Source: Shewanella sp. MTB7 (GTDB taxonomy: Bacteria > Pseudomonadota > Gammaproteobacteria > Enterobacterales > Shewanellaceae). Taken from it: 64,000 bases of DNA. The stretch is taken from positions 5,318,501 to 5,382,500 of the forward strand of contig NZ_CP085636.1 of assembly GCF_027571385.1 (NCBI RefSeq), in the 5' to 3' direction. Each line of letters begins with the position of its first letter. Position 1 is the first letter of the stretch. Below the pieces are notes generated by a model, which was not told where the DNA came from, made no database searches, and worked only from the letters and a program-made list of their open reading frames with translations. Positions 36,401 to 44,585 of this stretch are shown here, in pieces. The position numbers were made by a program, and so were the translations under genes.

Positions 36401-36563
36401 AGCCGGGGATAGCCGTATTAATTTGCACCTGAACATTGGTAATATCGGGTACTGCATCAATAGGCAGCTTTAGGGTGTTGTAAACACCCAGTAACGCGAC
36501 AAGCAAGGTTATCGCCAGTACAAGTAAGCGCCTTTTTAAAGCGAAGGAGATGATTGTATCCAT
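33429..36563 (-). CDS. czcA: Heavy-metal RND efflux pump, CzcA type
   Basis: A 1044-residue inner-membrane RND transporter with 12 helices and two large periplasmic loops. The fourth-helix signature DFGIIVDGAVIIVEN has Asp401, Asp407 and Glu414, the pattern of the CzcA (Zn/Co/Cd) subgroup rather than CusA. It couples the proton gradient to export of divalent metal through CzcB and CzcC, encoded just upstream (gap 12 bp to czcB). The final seven residues (I-P-I-R-I-R-K) and stop codon come from the end of a MITE-like element, so the natural C-terminus has been replaced. Activity is probably kept, since the change is after the last helix. Confidence 0.9.
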   Translation of the reverse strand: MDTIISFALKRRLLVLAITLLVALLGVYNTLKLPIDAVPDITNVQVQINTAIPGYSPLESEQRLTYVIENAMAGIPNLDHTRSISRYGLSQITVIFEEGTDIYWARQQISERLQGIRGELPAEAEPALGPVSSGLGEVFTYSIRAIDGALKEDGTPYSAEDLRTIQDWIIRPQLVKVPGVTEINSLGGYEREYQVAPDPSKLLAFKVTVNDIITALERNNRNAGAGYIERNGEQWLVRSPGQLKDLEEIRQVVVTKRDDAPVRIGDLAEVFYGKQLRTGAATQNGEETVLGTAFMLLGENSRVVAKEVGDKLTEVNASLPEGIVAEAVYDRTNLVDKTIATVQKNLFEGAVLVIVVLFALLGNFRAALIAALVIPLSMLFAITGMTTNRVSGNLMSLGAIDFGIIVDGAVIIVENALRRLGMAQHKYGRLLSLEERVKVVFEATREVFRPAVFGVLIIMLVYLPIFALSGVEGKMFHPMAFTVVAALIGALILSVTFVPAAIALFVKGKVNEQENLLMAKARSLYEPVLFFSLKRPAVILLTAIGLIAVTGYQITRLGSEFLPKLDEGDIAMHAMRITGTGLEQSTEMQKKLELVIGELDEVERVFSKIGTPEVATDPMPPSVADTILIIKPRSEWADPTKSKAQFLDELREHVEQVPGNNYEFTQPIEMRFNELIAGVRADVALRIYGDDLDTLKEAGDRAEALFKKIAGAKDVRVEQMSGLPTLSIEPNRDHLALLGLTIIDVQQALQTAVAGVPVGLIYEGDRRFKLVVRMEDHISQDLRALASLPIALPADLNPDLSYVPLGEVADIQFKIGPNQINRQSGKRHVVVTANVEGRDLGSFIQDTKLVMGKELNLPSGYWSEYGGTFEQLESASNRLMILVPLTLLLIFGLLYSAFGSVRDSLIIFSGVPLALTGGVMALVFRDMPLSISAAIGFIALSGIAVLNGVVMLSFIKELKQQGLVLIDAIKQGASQRLRPVLMTALVASLGFVPMALNVGTGAEVQRPLATVVIGGIVSSTLLTLVILPVLYLLVYRMIPIRIRK

Positions 36564-36575
36564 GATTATTTTCTC

Positions 36576-37889
36576 CTAGTGTACGTGCTTAGCAGCATTT
36601 TTCATGATATCCGCTTTTAATAAATAACTATTTTCAGTGACATATTCACTGTCGATATCGAGACCTGTCAACACTTGGGTATAGACACCATCACTCTCGC
36701 CTAAGGTCAACATACGTACCTCAAAGGTGTTGCCATGCTTAACAAATACTGCAGGCTTATCCATGAAGGTTTGTAAGGCATCGACACGAACAGCCAAGGG
36801 CACTGCCTTGGTATGAGTTTCGATAACGGCCTGAATGTGCATACCGGGACGCCAGTGTCCATGTTCATTATTAATCACAGCGCGGACTCGGGCGATATGC
36901 CCCCCAGTCATGGTAGGCGCGATATAACTGATGGTACTGCTGGCAGAAGCGCTATTATGCTCATTACTATGACCACCAGCATTGGTTGCTTCATCGCTAT
37001 GGTCATCACCTATGGTGACTTTCTGACCCAGTGATAGCTTTTCTATGCTCTTAGGAAAAGCAGATAGATCGATCCACACGGATGAAAGATCGCTGATACG
37101 AACAAGTGCACGGTTATAGGTATTATCCCCCAAACTCAATAACTGTTCGGTGATCTGACCGCCCGCAGGGCTCTTGACCTGATAACTCTGCAGCGTATTT
37201 GAGTTACGCACAGTGGCAATCACCTGCCCCTTGTGAACACTGTCACCTATGCTCACATGCATCTGCTCGATAACACCGGCATAGGGTGCGGTCACACTAA
37301 ATTGCTTTTCAGTAATGGGAGCGACGATGCCAAACAAGGTGTCGGTAAAGATGAGTTGCTTGCTACTGGCTTGCTGAGTAGCAATGTTAGATAACGCCAA
37401 AAGGCGGTCGTTTATCTCAGTACGACCATTGTAATTTTCATAGTGCCAGTCATAAGACTCACCTTTAAAGCCTGCATGTACTTCGACTTCAAAGGAGTGA
37501 GGCTCGGCCACACTCTGAGTGCTGACCAGATACTCTCCCTCTGGGGTAAAACTAATTTTATCAGTTTTGCCACCAAGACGGTTAAGCAGCAGCTCCAGTT
37601 CGATGGCATCAGGCGCAACTTTTTCACCCTTATAGTAAGCATAAATACGCATCTCAGGTGGGATGCCTGACTCAGCCATGGTCACTTCTATTTCAAACTC
37701 ACCACTATGCAACAGACGACCACCATGAGGCCCTTCGGGAATATGTTCCTCCTCCTCTTCATGGCCATGTCCGTGATCACCGCTAGCCCAAGCAGAACTC
37801 ATGGGTAACACAGTGGTGAGACTGACTGTTGATAATGCGAAAACGACGGCCAAAAGTGCCGATGAAAGCTTGTTTAATTTGAGATTCAT
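36576..37889 (-). CDS. czcB: RND efflux periplasmic adaptor, CzcB type
   Basis: A 437-residue membrane-fusion protein. It has a signal peptide ending about residue 36 (A-W-A-S), then a His/Glu-rich stretch (HGHGHEEEEEH), an extended CzcB-type N-terminal domain, and the barrel-sandwich/lipoyl region (APYAGVIEQMHVSIGDSVHKGQVI) in the middle. A second His-rich insert (HSDEATNAGGHSNEH) occurs near 295-310 and the last residues are KHVH. These His clusters are likely metal-binding, as in CzcB. Its ATG overlaps the czcC stop codon (TAATG), so the two are coupled. Confidence 0.9.
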   Translation of the reverse strand: MNLKLNKLSSALLAVVFALSTVSLTTVLPMSSAWASGDHGHGHEEEEEHIPEGPHGGRLLHSGEFEIEVTMAESGIPPEMRIYAYYKGEKVAPDAIELELLLNRLGGKTDKISFTPEGEYLVSTQSVAEPHSFEVEVHAGFKGESYDWHYENYNGRTEINDRLLALSNIATQQASSKQLIFTDTLFGIVAPITEKQFSVTAPYAGVIEQMHVSIGDSVHKGQVIATVRNSNTLQSYQVKSPAGGQITEQLLSLGDNTYNRALVRISDLSSVWIDLSAFPKSIEKLSLGQKVTIGDDHSDEATNAGGHSNEHNSASASSTISYIAPTMTGGHIARVRAVINNEHGHWRPGMHIQAVIETHTKAVPLAVRVDALQTFMDKPAVFVKHGNTFEVRMLTLGESDGVYTQVLTGLDIDSEYVTENSYLLKADIMKNAAKHVH

Positions 37890-39295
37890 TATTTGTTCTC
37901 CTGTGCCAATTTAGGCTCAGTGTGTAACCCAACATTTAGCGGGTTATTTGAAATAGGGGATGTGTAAACATTTGAAAGTGCAGTGGTCATCGATTGCCCT
38001 GTAATACGCTCGAGCTCGAGTCTCTGCTGATAAACCGCCACTTTCGCTTCGATAAGTTCACGCTCAACATTAAACAGCTCAGTCTGTGCATCGACCAATT
38101 GCAATACATTGGCTTGCCCCGTCTGGTAAGCACTTTGGGTCTCCTTAAGCAGACGCTGAGCCAAAGGGAGAAGCTCCTCCTTGAGTTGAGAGGCTTGTCT
38201 GGCGTTGTTGATCATGATCTGGTGAATTTCGAGTAAGGTAAGCTTAAGTTGACCACGGGCCAGCTTTTGCTGCTCCATTGCCATATCTTCATTAGCTTTA
38301 GCGGCCAAAATATTACCTTGGTTTGGATTTGACAGTAGGATCGGCATAGAGAGGTTAAACATCAGGGCGCCGTCATCAAATCCATCATAACTGCGTACGC
38401 CAACACCTAAGGTAATATCATACTGAGCTTTGGACTCCTCCATGCGACGCTTGGCATACATTAACCGCTCGACACTTAACAATTGCAGGTATTGAGGTGC
38501 GGTTTCAATGGCGTTGAGCACACTGGCAGCGGTTGGAATTACCGTTATCATATCCAACTCCCCGACTACACGATCAAAATGAGCTTCACTGGACCACATG
38601 GCAGCCAATCTGTGTTTAGCGATTTGAGTGTCGCCCTCTAACGCTTGTTGAACGGCTCTGGCCCGCATTAACCTTAGCGCCATCTTAGTCACATCAGCCT
38701 GAGCGACTGCACCAGCCTTTGCCCGAGACTCAATGGTTTTTAGCGCCTTATCCTCAACCTCAATTCGTTTAAGGTTCCACGCTTGCAGCGCCTGAAGTCG
38801 CAAAACCTGATAGTAGGCCTGAGTAGCTTGAGACAAGATATCCAAACGAATCAACTCATACTCAGCTAACTTCTGACGTTCGCCAGCCTGAGCAAAATCG
38901 ATCCGTCGCTGACGCTTATCACCAAGCTCAACCAACTGACTTAGCCCTAAGCTAATCTCGGCATTGTCCACCCCTTGCTTATCTCCTGTTCCGAGCACAT
39001 TTTCCACTTCAACAGAAAACTCAGGATTGGGTGTGATGCCGGCTTGTATAGTCAAGGCCTCATTAACCCTTAACTCATAGGGAAAAGTCTGTAGCCGGAT
39101 GTTGGACAAGAGGGTTTTTTCCAACACCCAAGACAAGGTAATTGCGTTATTGCTTGTTTCTGGTTGCGTATTAGTGCCTTGCTGAGTATCTGCTTGTGCA
39201 AAACTCATGCTTACAAATAGAACAAACATACACAGAACCACTGTCACCAACCCACGTTGGCAAGCAACAAATGTGATCTCTAGATATCTCTTCAC
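37889..39295 (-). CDS. czcC: TolC-type outer-membrane channel, CzcC type
   Basis: A 468-residue outer-membrane efflux protein. The signal peptide occupies about 1-35, with A-Q-A at the cleavage area. Two repeats of the TolC-fold helical hairpin follow (about 60-250 and 260-440), with the SLGLSQLVELGDKR motif typical of CzcC proteins. It is the first gene of the czcCBA operon in reading direction. A perfect palindrome lies 134 bp upstream. No length anomaly. Confidence 0.85.
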   Translation of the reverse strand: MKRYLEITFVACQRGLVTVVLCMFVLFVSMSFAQADTQQGTNTQPETSNNAITLSWVLEKTLLSNIRLQTFPYELRVNEALTIQAGITPNPEFSVEVENVLGTGDKQGVDNAEISLGLSQLVELGDKRQRRIDFAQAGERQKLAEYELIRLDILSQATQAYYQVLRLQALQAWNLKRIEVEDKALKTIESRAKAGAVAQADVTKMALRLMRARAVQQALEGDTQIAKHRLAAMWSSEAHFDRVVGELDMITVIPTAASVLNAIETAPQYLQLLSVERLMYAKRRMEESKAQYDITLGVGVRSYDGFDDGALMFNLSMPILLSNPNQGNILAAKANEDMAMEQQKLARGQLKLTLLEIHQIMINNARQASQLKEELLPLAQRLLKETQSAYQTGQANVLQLVDAQTELFNVERELIEAKVAVYQQRLELERITGQSMTTALSNVYTSPISNNPLNVGLHTEPKLAQENK

Positions 39296-39428
39296 GAGAA
39301 TGAACTCCAGTTAATTAGCCTGCAAGTTTGAAGTTTATTAGGGTAAAAAAAGCGCTTAGCTCGTTCTACAAATACCTAATAAATCAGCGGTACAAAGCTA
39401 TTACTTGAGTCTTTAACGCCTACTTTTT

Positions 39429-39446
39429 TGCACATCAAAATGTGCA
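39429..39446. promoter_or_regulatory. Palindromic operator candidate upstream of czcC
   Basis: TGCACAT-CAAA-ATGTGCA, a perfect 7-bp inverted repeat with a 4-nt centre. It does not look like a terminator, as the T-run is on the wrong side, so a metal-responsive regulator site is possible. The regulator is unknown. Confidence 0.4.
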
Positions 39447-39548
39447 GAGAATACTTGCTGATAGTTCGATAATATTACCGAATATCCTCAATTTCACTTA
39501 TGAATAGACCCTAAGACTCAATCAAAAAATGATTAAATACTATGATAA

Positions 39549-39562
39549 ATACCAATCGGTAT
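39549..39562. repeat. ATACCAAT-type palindrome
   Basis: ATACCAATCGGTAT, one mismatch from perfect symmetry, related to the ends of the MITE at 33188 and to the palindrome at 22806. Confidence 0.45.
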
Positions 39563-39570
39563 AACTGAAC

Positions 39571-39996
39571 TCACGCGTGAGGCGGGGGGATAGGCGGGGC
39601 GTAACTTCTATTTTGATAGAGAATCGAAAAAAGGTATACATCTTGACCAGGCATGAAGGCGGTCAAAAAGCTTAGCTCAATAGGAGGATGGCATGATGTA
39701 TGAAAATCATCATCATCGTGCTCATCTTGTTCTGTCGCGGTTCTTGCATTAGCACAAGAATCTCCCACTTGGTGACAACAAGATGTTTGTTCTTCACTAT
39801 TTTGAGTCATCAGAGCTTGCGATGCCTCTTGAGAGGTCTGCTCATTAATATGAATATCTGAAGCTACACAAGTAGGAAAAAGTTGCGACAGGAAAACCAC
39901 CAGTAAGAGAACTAGTGTCAGCTTAGATTGTATGATCTGTGTTGATGCTTTAATACTAAACAAGCTTGGTTTCCAGTGTCTAAAAAATAATGGCAT
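39571..39996 (-). CDS. Cys/His-rich secreted protein, CzcI-like
   Basis: A 141-residue protein with a hydrophobic signal/anchor segment at about 25-42 (LTLVLLLVVFLSQLFPT) and a soluble, acidic, Cys/His-rich remainder: CCHQVGDSC, EHDDDDFHTSCH and a final PPHA. It precedes the czcCBA operon on the same strand. Cupriavidus has a small periplasmic protein, CzcI, in this position, and this protein shares its size and Cys/His content; direct homology cannot be judged by eye. A metal-sensing or metal-binding role is inference from position. No strong ribosome site; the true start might be a little downstream. Confidence 0.55.
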   Translation of the reverse strand: MPLFFRHWKPSLFSIKASTQIIQSKLTLVLLLVVFLSQLFPTCVASDIHINEQTSQEASQALMTQNSEEQTSCCHQVGDSCANARTATEQDEHDDDDFHTSCHPPIELSFLTAFMPGQDVYLFSILYQNRSYAPPIPPPHA

Positions 39997-40148
39997 TAAA
40001 CCAATAGGGTATTAAACCAGAGTCAGATTTTCAATTCTAGATAAATAACATCAATGTTCACCTGAGAGTGAACAAATATCAATTAAACGTGAGCAAGGTA
40101 GCAAAATAGCACAGAAAGAGAAGAGAAATACTCTAATTTAAATATCTA

Positions 40149-40931
40149 TTACTCAACGATTAAAGATATGGACTCACGGAAAGGTTTATTTTGTTCATAG
40201 GTTTGCAGGCGCAACAGAAACTCGTCGGAACGATCGACATGCTCACTCAGTTTCAAGGCATGAATTGCTTTTTGTTGGATAAGAATCGCCGAATTAAAAT
40301 CACCCGTTTCCGCATAGGCGGCTGCAAGGTTATCTAAATTAGTAGGATCTTCTTGATCGGCCTCGACTAAACGTTGAGCCAGTGCTAATGCTTTCTCACC
40401 ATTACGGTACTTGGCTTCCGGACACGTAGCTAAGATCCACGCTACATTCCCTAATGATACTTCATCGCCTACAGCGCTAAAACGTTCGACTGCTTTACCA
40501 CAATGACGCTGTACCCCTTCACCACCAGCAGCATAAATAAAGCCCAATCTGAATTCTGCCCACTTGCTGCCCCGCTCACTGAGCGCCAGATACCAACGCT
40601 CAGCGACCGTTAAATCCCGAGCAACAATATTACCTTCAAAAGAGAGATCTGCGAGGGTTTGTTGCGCTTTAATATGTCCCAGCTCTGCGGCCAATGACAC
40701 CCATTTGATTCCGAGCAGTTGATCTTGTTCAACAAAACGTCCGGAAAGATACATTAATCCCAATAGAAATTGTGCCTCTTGCTCACCCTGTGTCGCTTTC
40801 AACTCAATATGGGCAAGTTTACTAGCAGCAACCGCTGTAGCGGGTTGAGGAATAGAGAAAGCATACGCTGCGGTGCTCATTATAGAAGTAATGACAAATC
40901 CAGCTGCAATAATTAACGGATGATATTTCAC
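40149..40931 (-). CDS. Sel1-like/TPR repeat protein, exported
   Basis: A 260-residue protein from the GTG at 40931, chosen because GGAG lies 6 nt upstream and it opens a signal peptide (KYHPLIIAAGFVITSIMSTAAYA); an earlier in-frame ATG at 41018 adds 29 residues without a signal-like start. About four Sel1-type repeats follow (AQFLLGLMYLSGRF, WVSLAAELGHIKAQ, ERWYLALSERGSKWAEFRLGFIYAAGG), then a TPR-like end. Such proteins mediate protein contacts in the periplasm. Substrate and partner unknown. Confidence 0.75.
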   Translation of the reverse strand: MKYHPLIIAAGFVITSIMSTAAYAFSIPQPATAVAASKLAHIELKATQGEQEAQFLLGLMYLSGRFVEQDQLLGIKWVSLAAELGHIKAQQTLADLSFEGNIVARDLTVAERWYLALSERGSKWAEFRLGFIYAAGGEGVQRHCGKAVERFSAVGDEVSLGNVAWILATCPEAKYRNGEKALALAQRLVEADQEDPTNLDNLAAAYAETGDFNSAILIQQKAIHALKLSEHVDRSDEFLLRLQTYEQNKPFRESISLIVE

Positions 40932-41406
40932 ACACAACTCCAATGAAATAAGCAATCTAAAAGGACATATACCCAAACCACTGCAAGATGCTGCATTCAG
41001 CGAGTCGAGCAGTAACAAAACGAGAGCCAGTATACAAAATAAAAATAAAACTATGACAAAACAAGTCTTTTTTATAAATGGACTATAATTCAGCTAAAAA
41101 TTGAGACAAAAGTGCAACTGACAAGAAAATAAAAGAAAAGTTCCCCCACAAATTAAAATAAGATGTGATTCACTCTGCATTGTTTAGTCATTCCCCATGC
41201 CTGCATGCTTTATTAGTTGACTTATATCACTAATGTATCAAAATGCTCGGCAATTTATACCCACCAACTACATGTATAAATAGCACTTGAGTTACATTCA
41301 TTTTGTCTAAATTTAGACCTCCATCTAAGTTTTACGGACTTAATTGACGTAAACTGCTTATTTAGCATATTCTTGTATTTAATTTAAACAGTCGAGGAAC
41401 ACAGGC
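40932..41406. other. Intergenic region upstream of crp
   Basis: 475 bp, very AT-rich, between the divergent Sel1 protein and crp. It must contain both promoters. No consensus CRP site (TGTGA-N6-TCACA) was found. No extra gene seen. Confidence 0.4.
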
Positions 41407-42042
41407 ATGGCTCTTATTGGTAAGCCTAAACCAGATCCTACTTTGGAATGGTTTTTATCACACTGTCACATTCATAAGTATCCAGCCAAAAGCACTTTGA
41501 TCCACGCTGGTGAAGAATCTGATACTCTTTACTATATCGTCAAAGGCTCAGTCGCTGTTTTAATCAAAGATGAAGAAGGTAAAGAGATGATTCTCTCTTA
41601 CCTGAACCAAGGCGATTTTATTGGTGAACTTGGTTTATTTGAAGAACAAGCTGAGCGTACAGCTTGGGTTCGCGCTAAACAGCCTTGTGAAATTGCTGAA
41701 ATATCTTACAAGAAATTTAAGCAACTAATCCAAGTTAACCCTGAAATTTTGATGAAGCTTTCATCTCAGATGGCCTACCGTCTGCACAGCACTAGTCAAA
41801 AAGTCGGTGATTTAGCCTTCCTTGATGTTGCTGGGAGAATTGCCCAAACATTACTACATTTGGCGAAGCAGCCTGATGCAATGACTCACCCTGATGGCAT
41901 GCAAATTAAGATCACTCGTCAAGAGATTGGTCAAATTGTAGGTTGTTCACGTGAAACTGTTGGCCGTATTCTCAAGATGCTTGAAGAGCAAAGTTTGATT
42001 CAAGCTCACGGTAAAACAATCGTAGTATACGGCACTCGCTAA
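41407..42042 (+). CDS. crp: cAMP receptor protein CRP
   Basis: A 211-residue global regulator that binds cAMP in the N-terminal beta-roll (cAMP-contacting [18 protein letters not shown], about 70-88), then the C-helix and a helix-turn-helix with the recognition helix [16 protein letters not shown]. It is very similar to E. coli CRP over the whole length. In Shewanella CRP is the main regulator of anaerobic respiration. A strong terminator follows 36 bp after the stop codon. Confidence 0.97.
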   Translation: MALIGKPKPDPTLEWFLSHCHIHKYPAKSTLIHAGEESDTLYYIVKGSVAVLIKDEEGKEMILSYLNQGDFIGELGLFEEQAERTAWVRAKQPCEIAEISYKKFKQLIQVNPEILMKLSSQMAYRLHSTSQKVGDLAFLDVAGRIAQTLLHLAKQPDAMTHPDGMQIKITRQEIGQIVGCSRETVGRILKMLEEQSLIQAHGKTIVVYGTR

Positions 42043-42077
42043 GCTAACTTTCAGTTAGCTTTAAGATAGCTTCGATA

Positions 42078-42110
42078 AAATGGCCTGAGATTATCTCAGG
42101 CCATTTTTTT
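42078..42110 (+). terminator. Strong rho-independent terminator of crp
   Basis: A 13-bp stem (AAATGGCCTGAGA with TCTCAGGCCATTT), 3-nt loop and seven-T tract. The next gene's ribosome site begins directly after the T-run. Confidence 0.95.
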
Positions 42111-42122
42111 GGAGAAATGCTA

Positions 42123-42461
42123 ATGACAAGAGCTCAATTATTTGGCTTATTAGCTCTTGCGACCTTACTACCTATAACATCTCTTGCTACTACGCTTATC
42201 GAACTTGAACACAACCAAGCCAAGCAGTTAGTTAGCACTGGTATGATCCTTTCTCTTGATGTCACCTTAACCAAGACAAAATCTTTTTGTTTTGGCAAAC
42301 TCATTGATGCCCACCTTTATCAAGACGAAGGAAAATGGCGTTATGATTTGCAAATTAAGGCGCAACGTGGCCAAATCATAGATCTAAGTCTCGATGCCAG
42401 CACCGGACAACCTAATCCTTATAAATCACTGCCTAGTGAATGCCGGGCTTTTGAAAAGTAA
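42123..42461 (+). CDS. PepSY-like small exported protein
   Basis: A 112-residue protein from the ATG at 42123, which has GGAG 8 nt upstream; the ATG at 42117 is only 2 nt from that site. It has a signal peptide (LFGLLALATLLPITSLA) and a PepSY-like domain of about 80 residues with the strand WRYDLQIKAQRGQIIDLSLDASTG. PepSY proteins next to PhoPQ-like two-component systems may modulate the sensor. It precedes the response regulator by 48 bp, in an operon context. Two Cys (C54, C106) may form a disulphide. Confidence 0.7.
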   Translation: MTRAQLFGLLALATLLPITSLATTLIELEHNQAKQLVSTGMILSLDVTLTKTKSFCFGKLIDAHLYQDEGKWRYDLQIKAQRGQIIDLSLDASTGQPNPYKSLPSECRAFEK

Positions 42462-42509
42462 CCCCTGACTGCATCTACTCCTATGATACTTTTTTATTGA
42501 CAGGTTCCT

Positions 42510-43184
42510 ATGAAATTACTGCTCGTTGAAGATAATGAATTGCTTGTTGCAGAGTTAGAGAAGCAATTAAAACAAGCCGGATACGTCACGGATGTAACCG
42601 ATAAGATCAGTGAAGCCGATTATCTGCTTAAAGAAACACATTACGATTGTGTGATTTTAGACATAGGCTTACCTGACGGTAATGGTTTAGAGCTCTTGAC
42701 TCGATGGCGTAATCAAGGCATTAACACCCCCGTCATCATGCTAACGGCAAGAAGTCAGTGGCATGAAAAAGTCGAAGGTTTCAATGCTGGCGCTGATGAT
42801 TATTTAGGCAAGCCTTTCCATACTCAAGAGCTATTAGTAAGGATCAATGCTCTAATACAAAGAGCGCACGGAAAAGCGAACACTCCCTCTAAAGAGCTTA
42901 GCTTTGCTGGCGTGACTTTAGATGAAGATCAGCAGACAGTACTGGTCAATGAGGAGAAGTTCGAGCTCACAGCAATGGAATTTAGGTTACTGAAGATATT
43001 CATCATGTCACCTAAAAAACTTCTCTCAAAAGCTCAGCTCACAGATAAGTTATATCAGTTTGATGATGAAAAAGAGAGTAACGTGGTTGAAGTATATGTC
43101 ACTCACCTACGTAAGAAACTCGGTAAAACCAGCATTGAAACACGTCGCGGCCAAGGGTATATCTTCCACGGCATTAGAGAATGA
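42510..43184 (+). CDS. OmpR-family response regulator, PhoP/QseB-like
   Basis: A 224-residue response regulator. The receiver domain (1-115) has the phosphoacceptor Asp51 (LDIGLPDG), the switch Thr in MLTARS and Lys in LGKPF; the C-terminal winged-helix domain (about 130-222) ends with LRKKLGKTSIETRRGQGYIF. It regulates transcription with the sensor kinase encoded directly downstream; the genes overlap by 4 bp (ATGA), so they are coupled. Stimulus unknown; Mg2+/cation sensing is a guess from PhoPQ resemblance. Confidence 0.93.
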   Translation: MKLLLVEDNELLVAELEKQLKQAGYVTDVTDKISEADYLLKETHYDCVILDIGLPDGNGLELLTRWRNQGINTPVIMLTARSQWHEKVEGFNAGADDYLGKPFHTQELLVRINALIQRAHGKANTPSKELSFAGVTLDEDQQTVLVNEEKFELTAMEFRLLKIFIMSPKKLLSKAQLTDKLYQFDDEKESNVVEVYVTHLRKKLGKTSIETRRGQGYIFHGIRE

Positions 43185-44506
43185 TATCAATCAAGACTAA
43201 GCTCAGCCTCTGGTTAACGGGTTTAGTCATCTTATCTACCGCTGTTGGCATCGTCTTTTTTGAAACCATGCTGCGCCAAGCCTTTCATGACTCCATTATT
43301 GCCAGATTGCAGGAAGATATTGAACAAGTGATGTTAGCAACACATCTTGATGGTGAACAGCTAAGCATAGATCAGAGTCAACTTTCCGGATTTTATAAGC
43401 CAGTATTTTCAGGACGATATTATCAACTTGATTTTGCAGATCAAGAGATCCGATCTCGCTCTTTATGGGACCAAAGACTTGATATAAAAAAACTCACTCT
43501 TGGGGAAACTCGAGTGTGGCAAGCCAAGGGTCCCTTAAACCATGATATACAACTGCTCTCCATCGGATTGGGCTCTAAATCAGTGGATGTCAATGCAACC
43601 TTAACCGTTGCTCAAGACTTAAGTATTGGACGTAAGGTTTTCACTCAAATTTATGGTACTAAATTTGGTGTCAATTTGGGCATGTTATTAATGATGATAG
43701 CGGGAATATTCTTAGTCTTAAGGCAATCCTTTAAGCCAATAAATCAGATACAAGACGCACTATCTAAGCTCAGAGAGGGAGAAATAACCTCACTGGAAGT
43801 TAACCAGCTTCCCTCAGAACTGCGTCCCCTAGCTGTCACTTATAATGACCTATTAACCTATTCAAGTAAGCAAATGGAGCGCAGTCGCAACAATATTGGC
43901 AATCTAAGTCATGGACTTAAAACACCACTGGCCGTCATGCAACAGCAAGTTGAAGCTTTAGGATTAAAAGATCCTGACTCCGCAATCGCACTGCAGAAGC
44001 AGTTAGATCTTGTCCATAAGATGATAGAAAGAAAGTTAGCAGCAGCTAGGATCACGGGGGATATGTTACCTGCTGCACAGATGCAGATCCCCAAAGATCT
44101 TCAAGATTTGAGTAAAACATTAACAAAGGTACATTTTAATAAACAGATCATCTGTACCTTCGACATCCCAGAGACGCTCACCCGACTTCCTATACATAGA
44201 GAAGATGGAATGGAGCTTATCGGAAACTTACTCGACAATGCTCATAAATGGGCAAAAGAACATGTTGAAGTGAGCATAATCAATGATGACAAAGGTATTA
44301 GTTTAGTCATTGAAGATGATGGATCAGGCGTTGCCGATAATGAGTTAAATCTCCTCACTACTCGAGGTAAACGTTTAGACGAAGCGACTATCGGTCATGG
44401 CCTTGGACTCTCAATTGTTAAAGATATTGCCGAACAATATGGTATACAACTCGCCTTTACTAGAAGTATGAAACTGGGTGGTTTGCGGATAAAGCTGGAG
44501 TTTTAA
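43181..44506 (+). CDS. Sensor histidine kinase, PhoQ-like
   Basis: A 441-residue inner-membrane kinase. Helices at about 8-28 and 160-178 enclose a periplasmic sensor domain of about 130 residues, followed by a HAMP-like segment and a dimerisation domain with His244 in NLSHGLKTP, a motif close to PhoQ. The N-box (ELIGNLLDNAHKWAKEHVEVSI), G1 and GHGLGLSI boxes form the ATP domain. Upstream is its cognate regulator. The ligand is unknown. Confidence 0.92.
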   Translation: MISIKTKLSLWLTGLVILSTAVGIVFFETMLRQAFHDSIIARLQEDIEQVMLATHLDGEQLSIDQSQLSGFYKPVFSGRYYQLDFADQEIRSRSLWDQRLDIKKLTLGETRVWQAKGPLNHDIQLLSIGLGSKSVDVNATLTVAQDLSIGRKVFTQIYGTKFGVNLGMLLMMIAGIFLVLRQSFKPINQIQDALSKLREGEITSLEVNQLPSELRPLAVTYNDLLTYSSKQMERSRNNIGNLSHGLKTPLAVMQQQVEALGLKDPDSAIALQKQLDLVHKMIERKLAAARITGDMLPAAQMQIPKDLQDLSKTLTKVHFNKQIICTFDIPETLTRLPIHREDGMELIGNLLDNAHKWAKEHVEVSIINDDKGISLVIEDDGSGVADNELNLLTTRGKRLDEATIGHGLGLSIVKDIAEQYGIQLAFTRSMKLGGLRIKLEF

Positions 44507-44532
44507 AAGCATCAAAGTTACTGAAACCAAAA

Positions 44533-44552
44533 GGCCGTCACTTTAGACGGCC
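44533..44552. terminator. Convergent terminator
   Basis: GGCCGTC-N6-GACGGCC between the histidine kinase and the minus-strand DUF1338 gene; A-run on the left would give U-run on the minus strand. Confidence 0.65.
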
Positions 44553-44585
44553 CTATTATCGCTATACTTAGCTAACACTTAATGT

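Larger units (their letters stand above)
39296..39570. other. Region upstream of the efflux operon
   Basis: An AT-rich region holding a perfect inverted repeat (39429-39446) and an ATACCAAT-type palindrome (39549-39562). No gene seen. Confidence 0.4.

Noticed and set aside
33429..36563. Calling the pump a silver/copper exporter (CusA)
   Set aside because: The fourth-helix motif DFGIIVDGA...EN fits the CzcA (Zn/Co/Cd) group, and the adaptor is CzcB-like with His-rich stretches.
41019..41406. CRP autoregulatory site upstream of crp
   Set aside because: No TGTGA-N6-TCACA match was found; only a TGTGATTCACT fragment with the wrong spacing.
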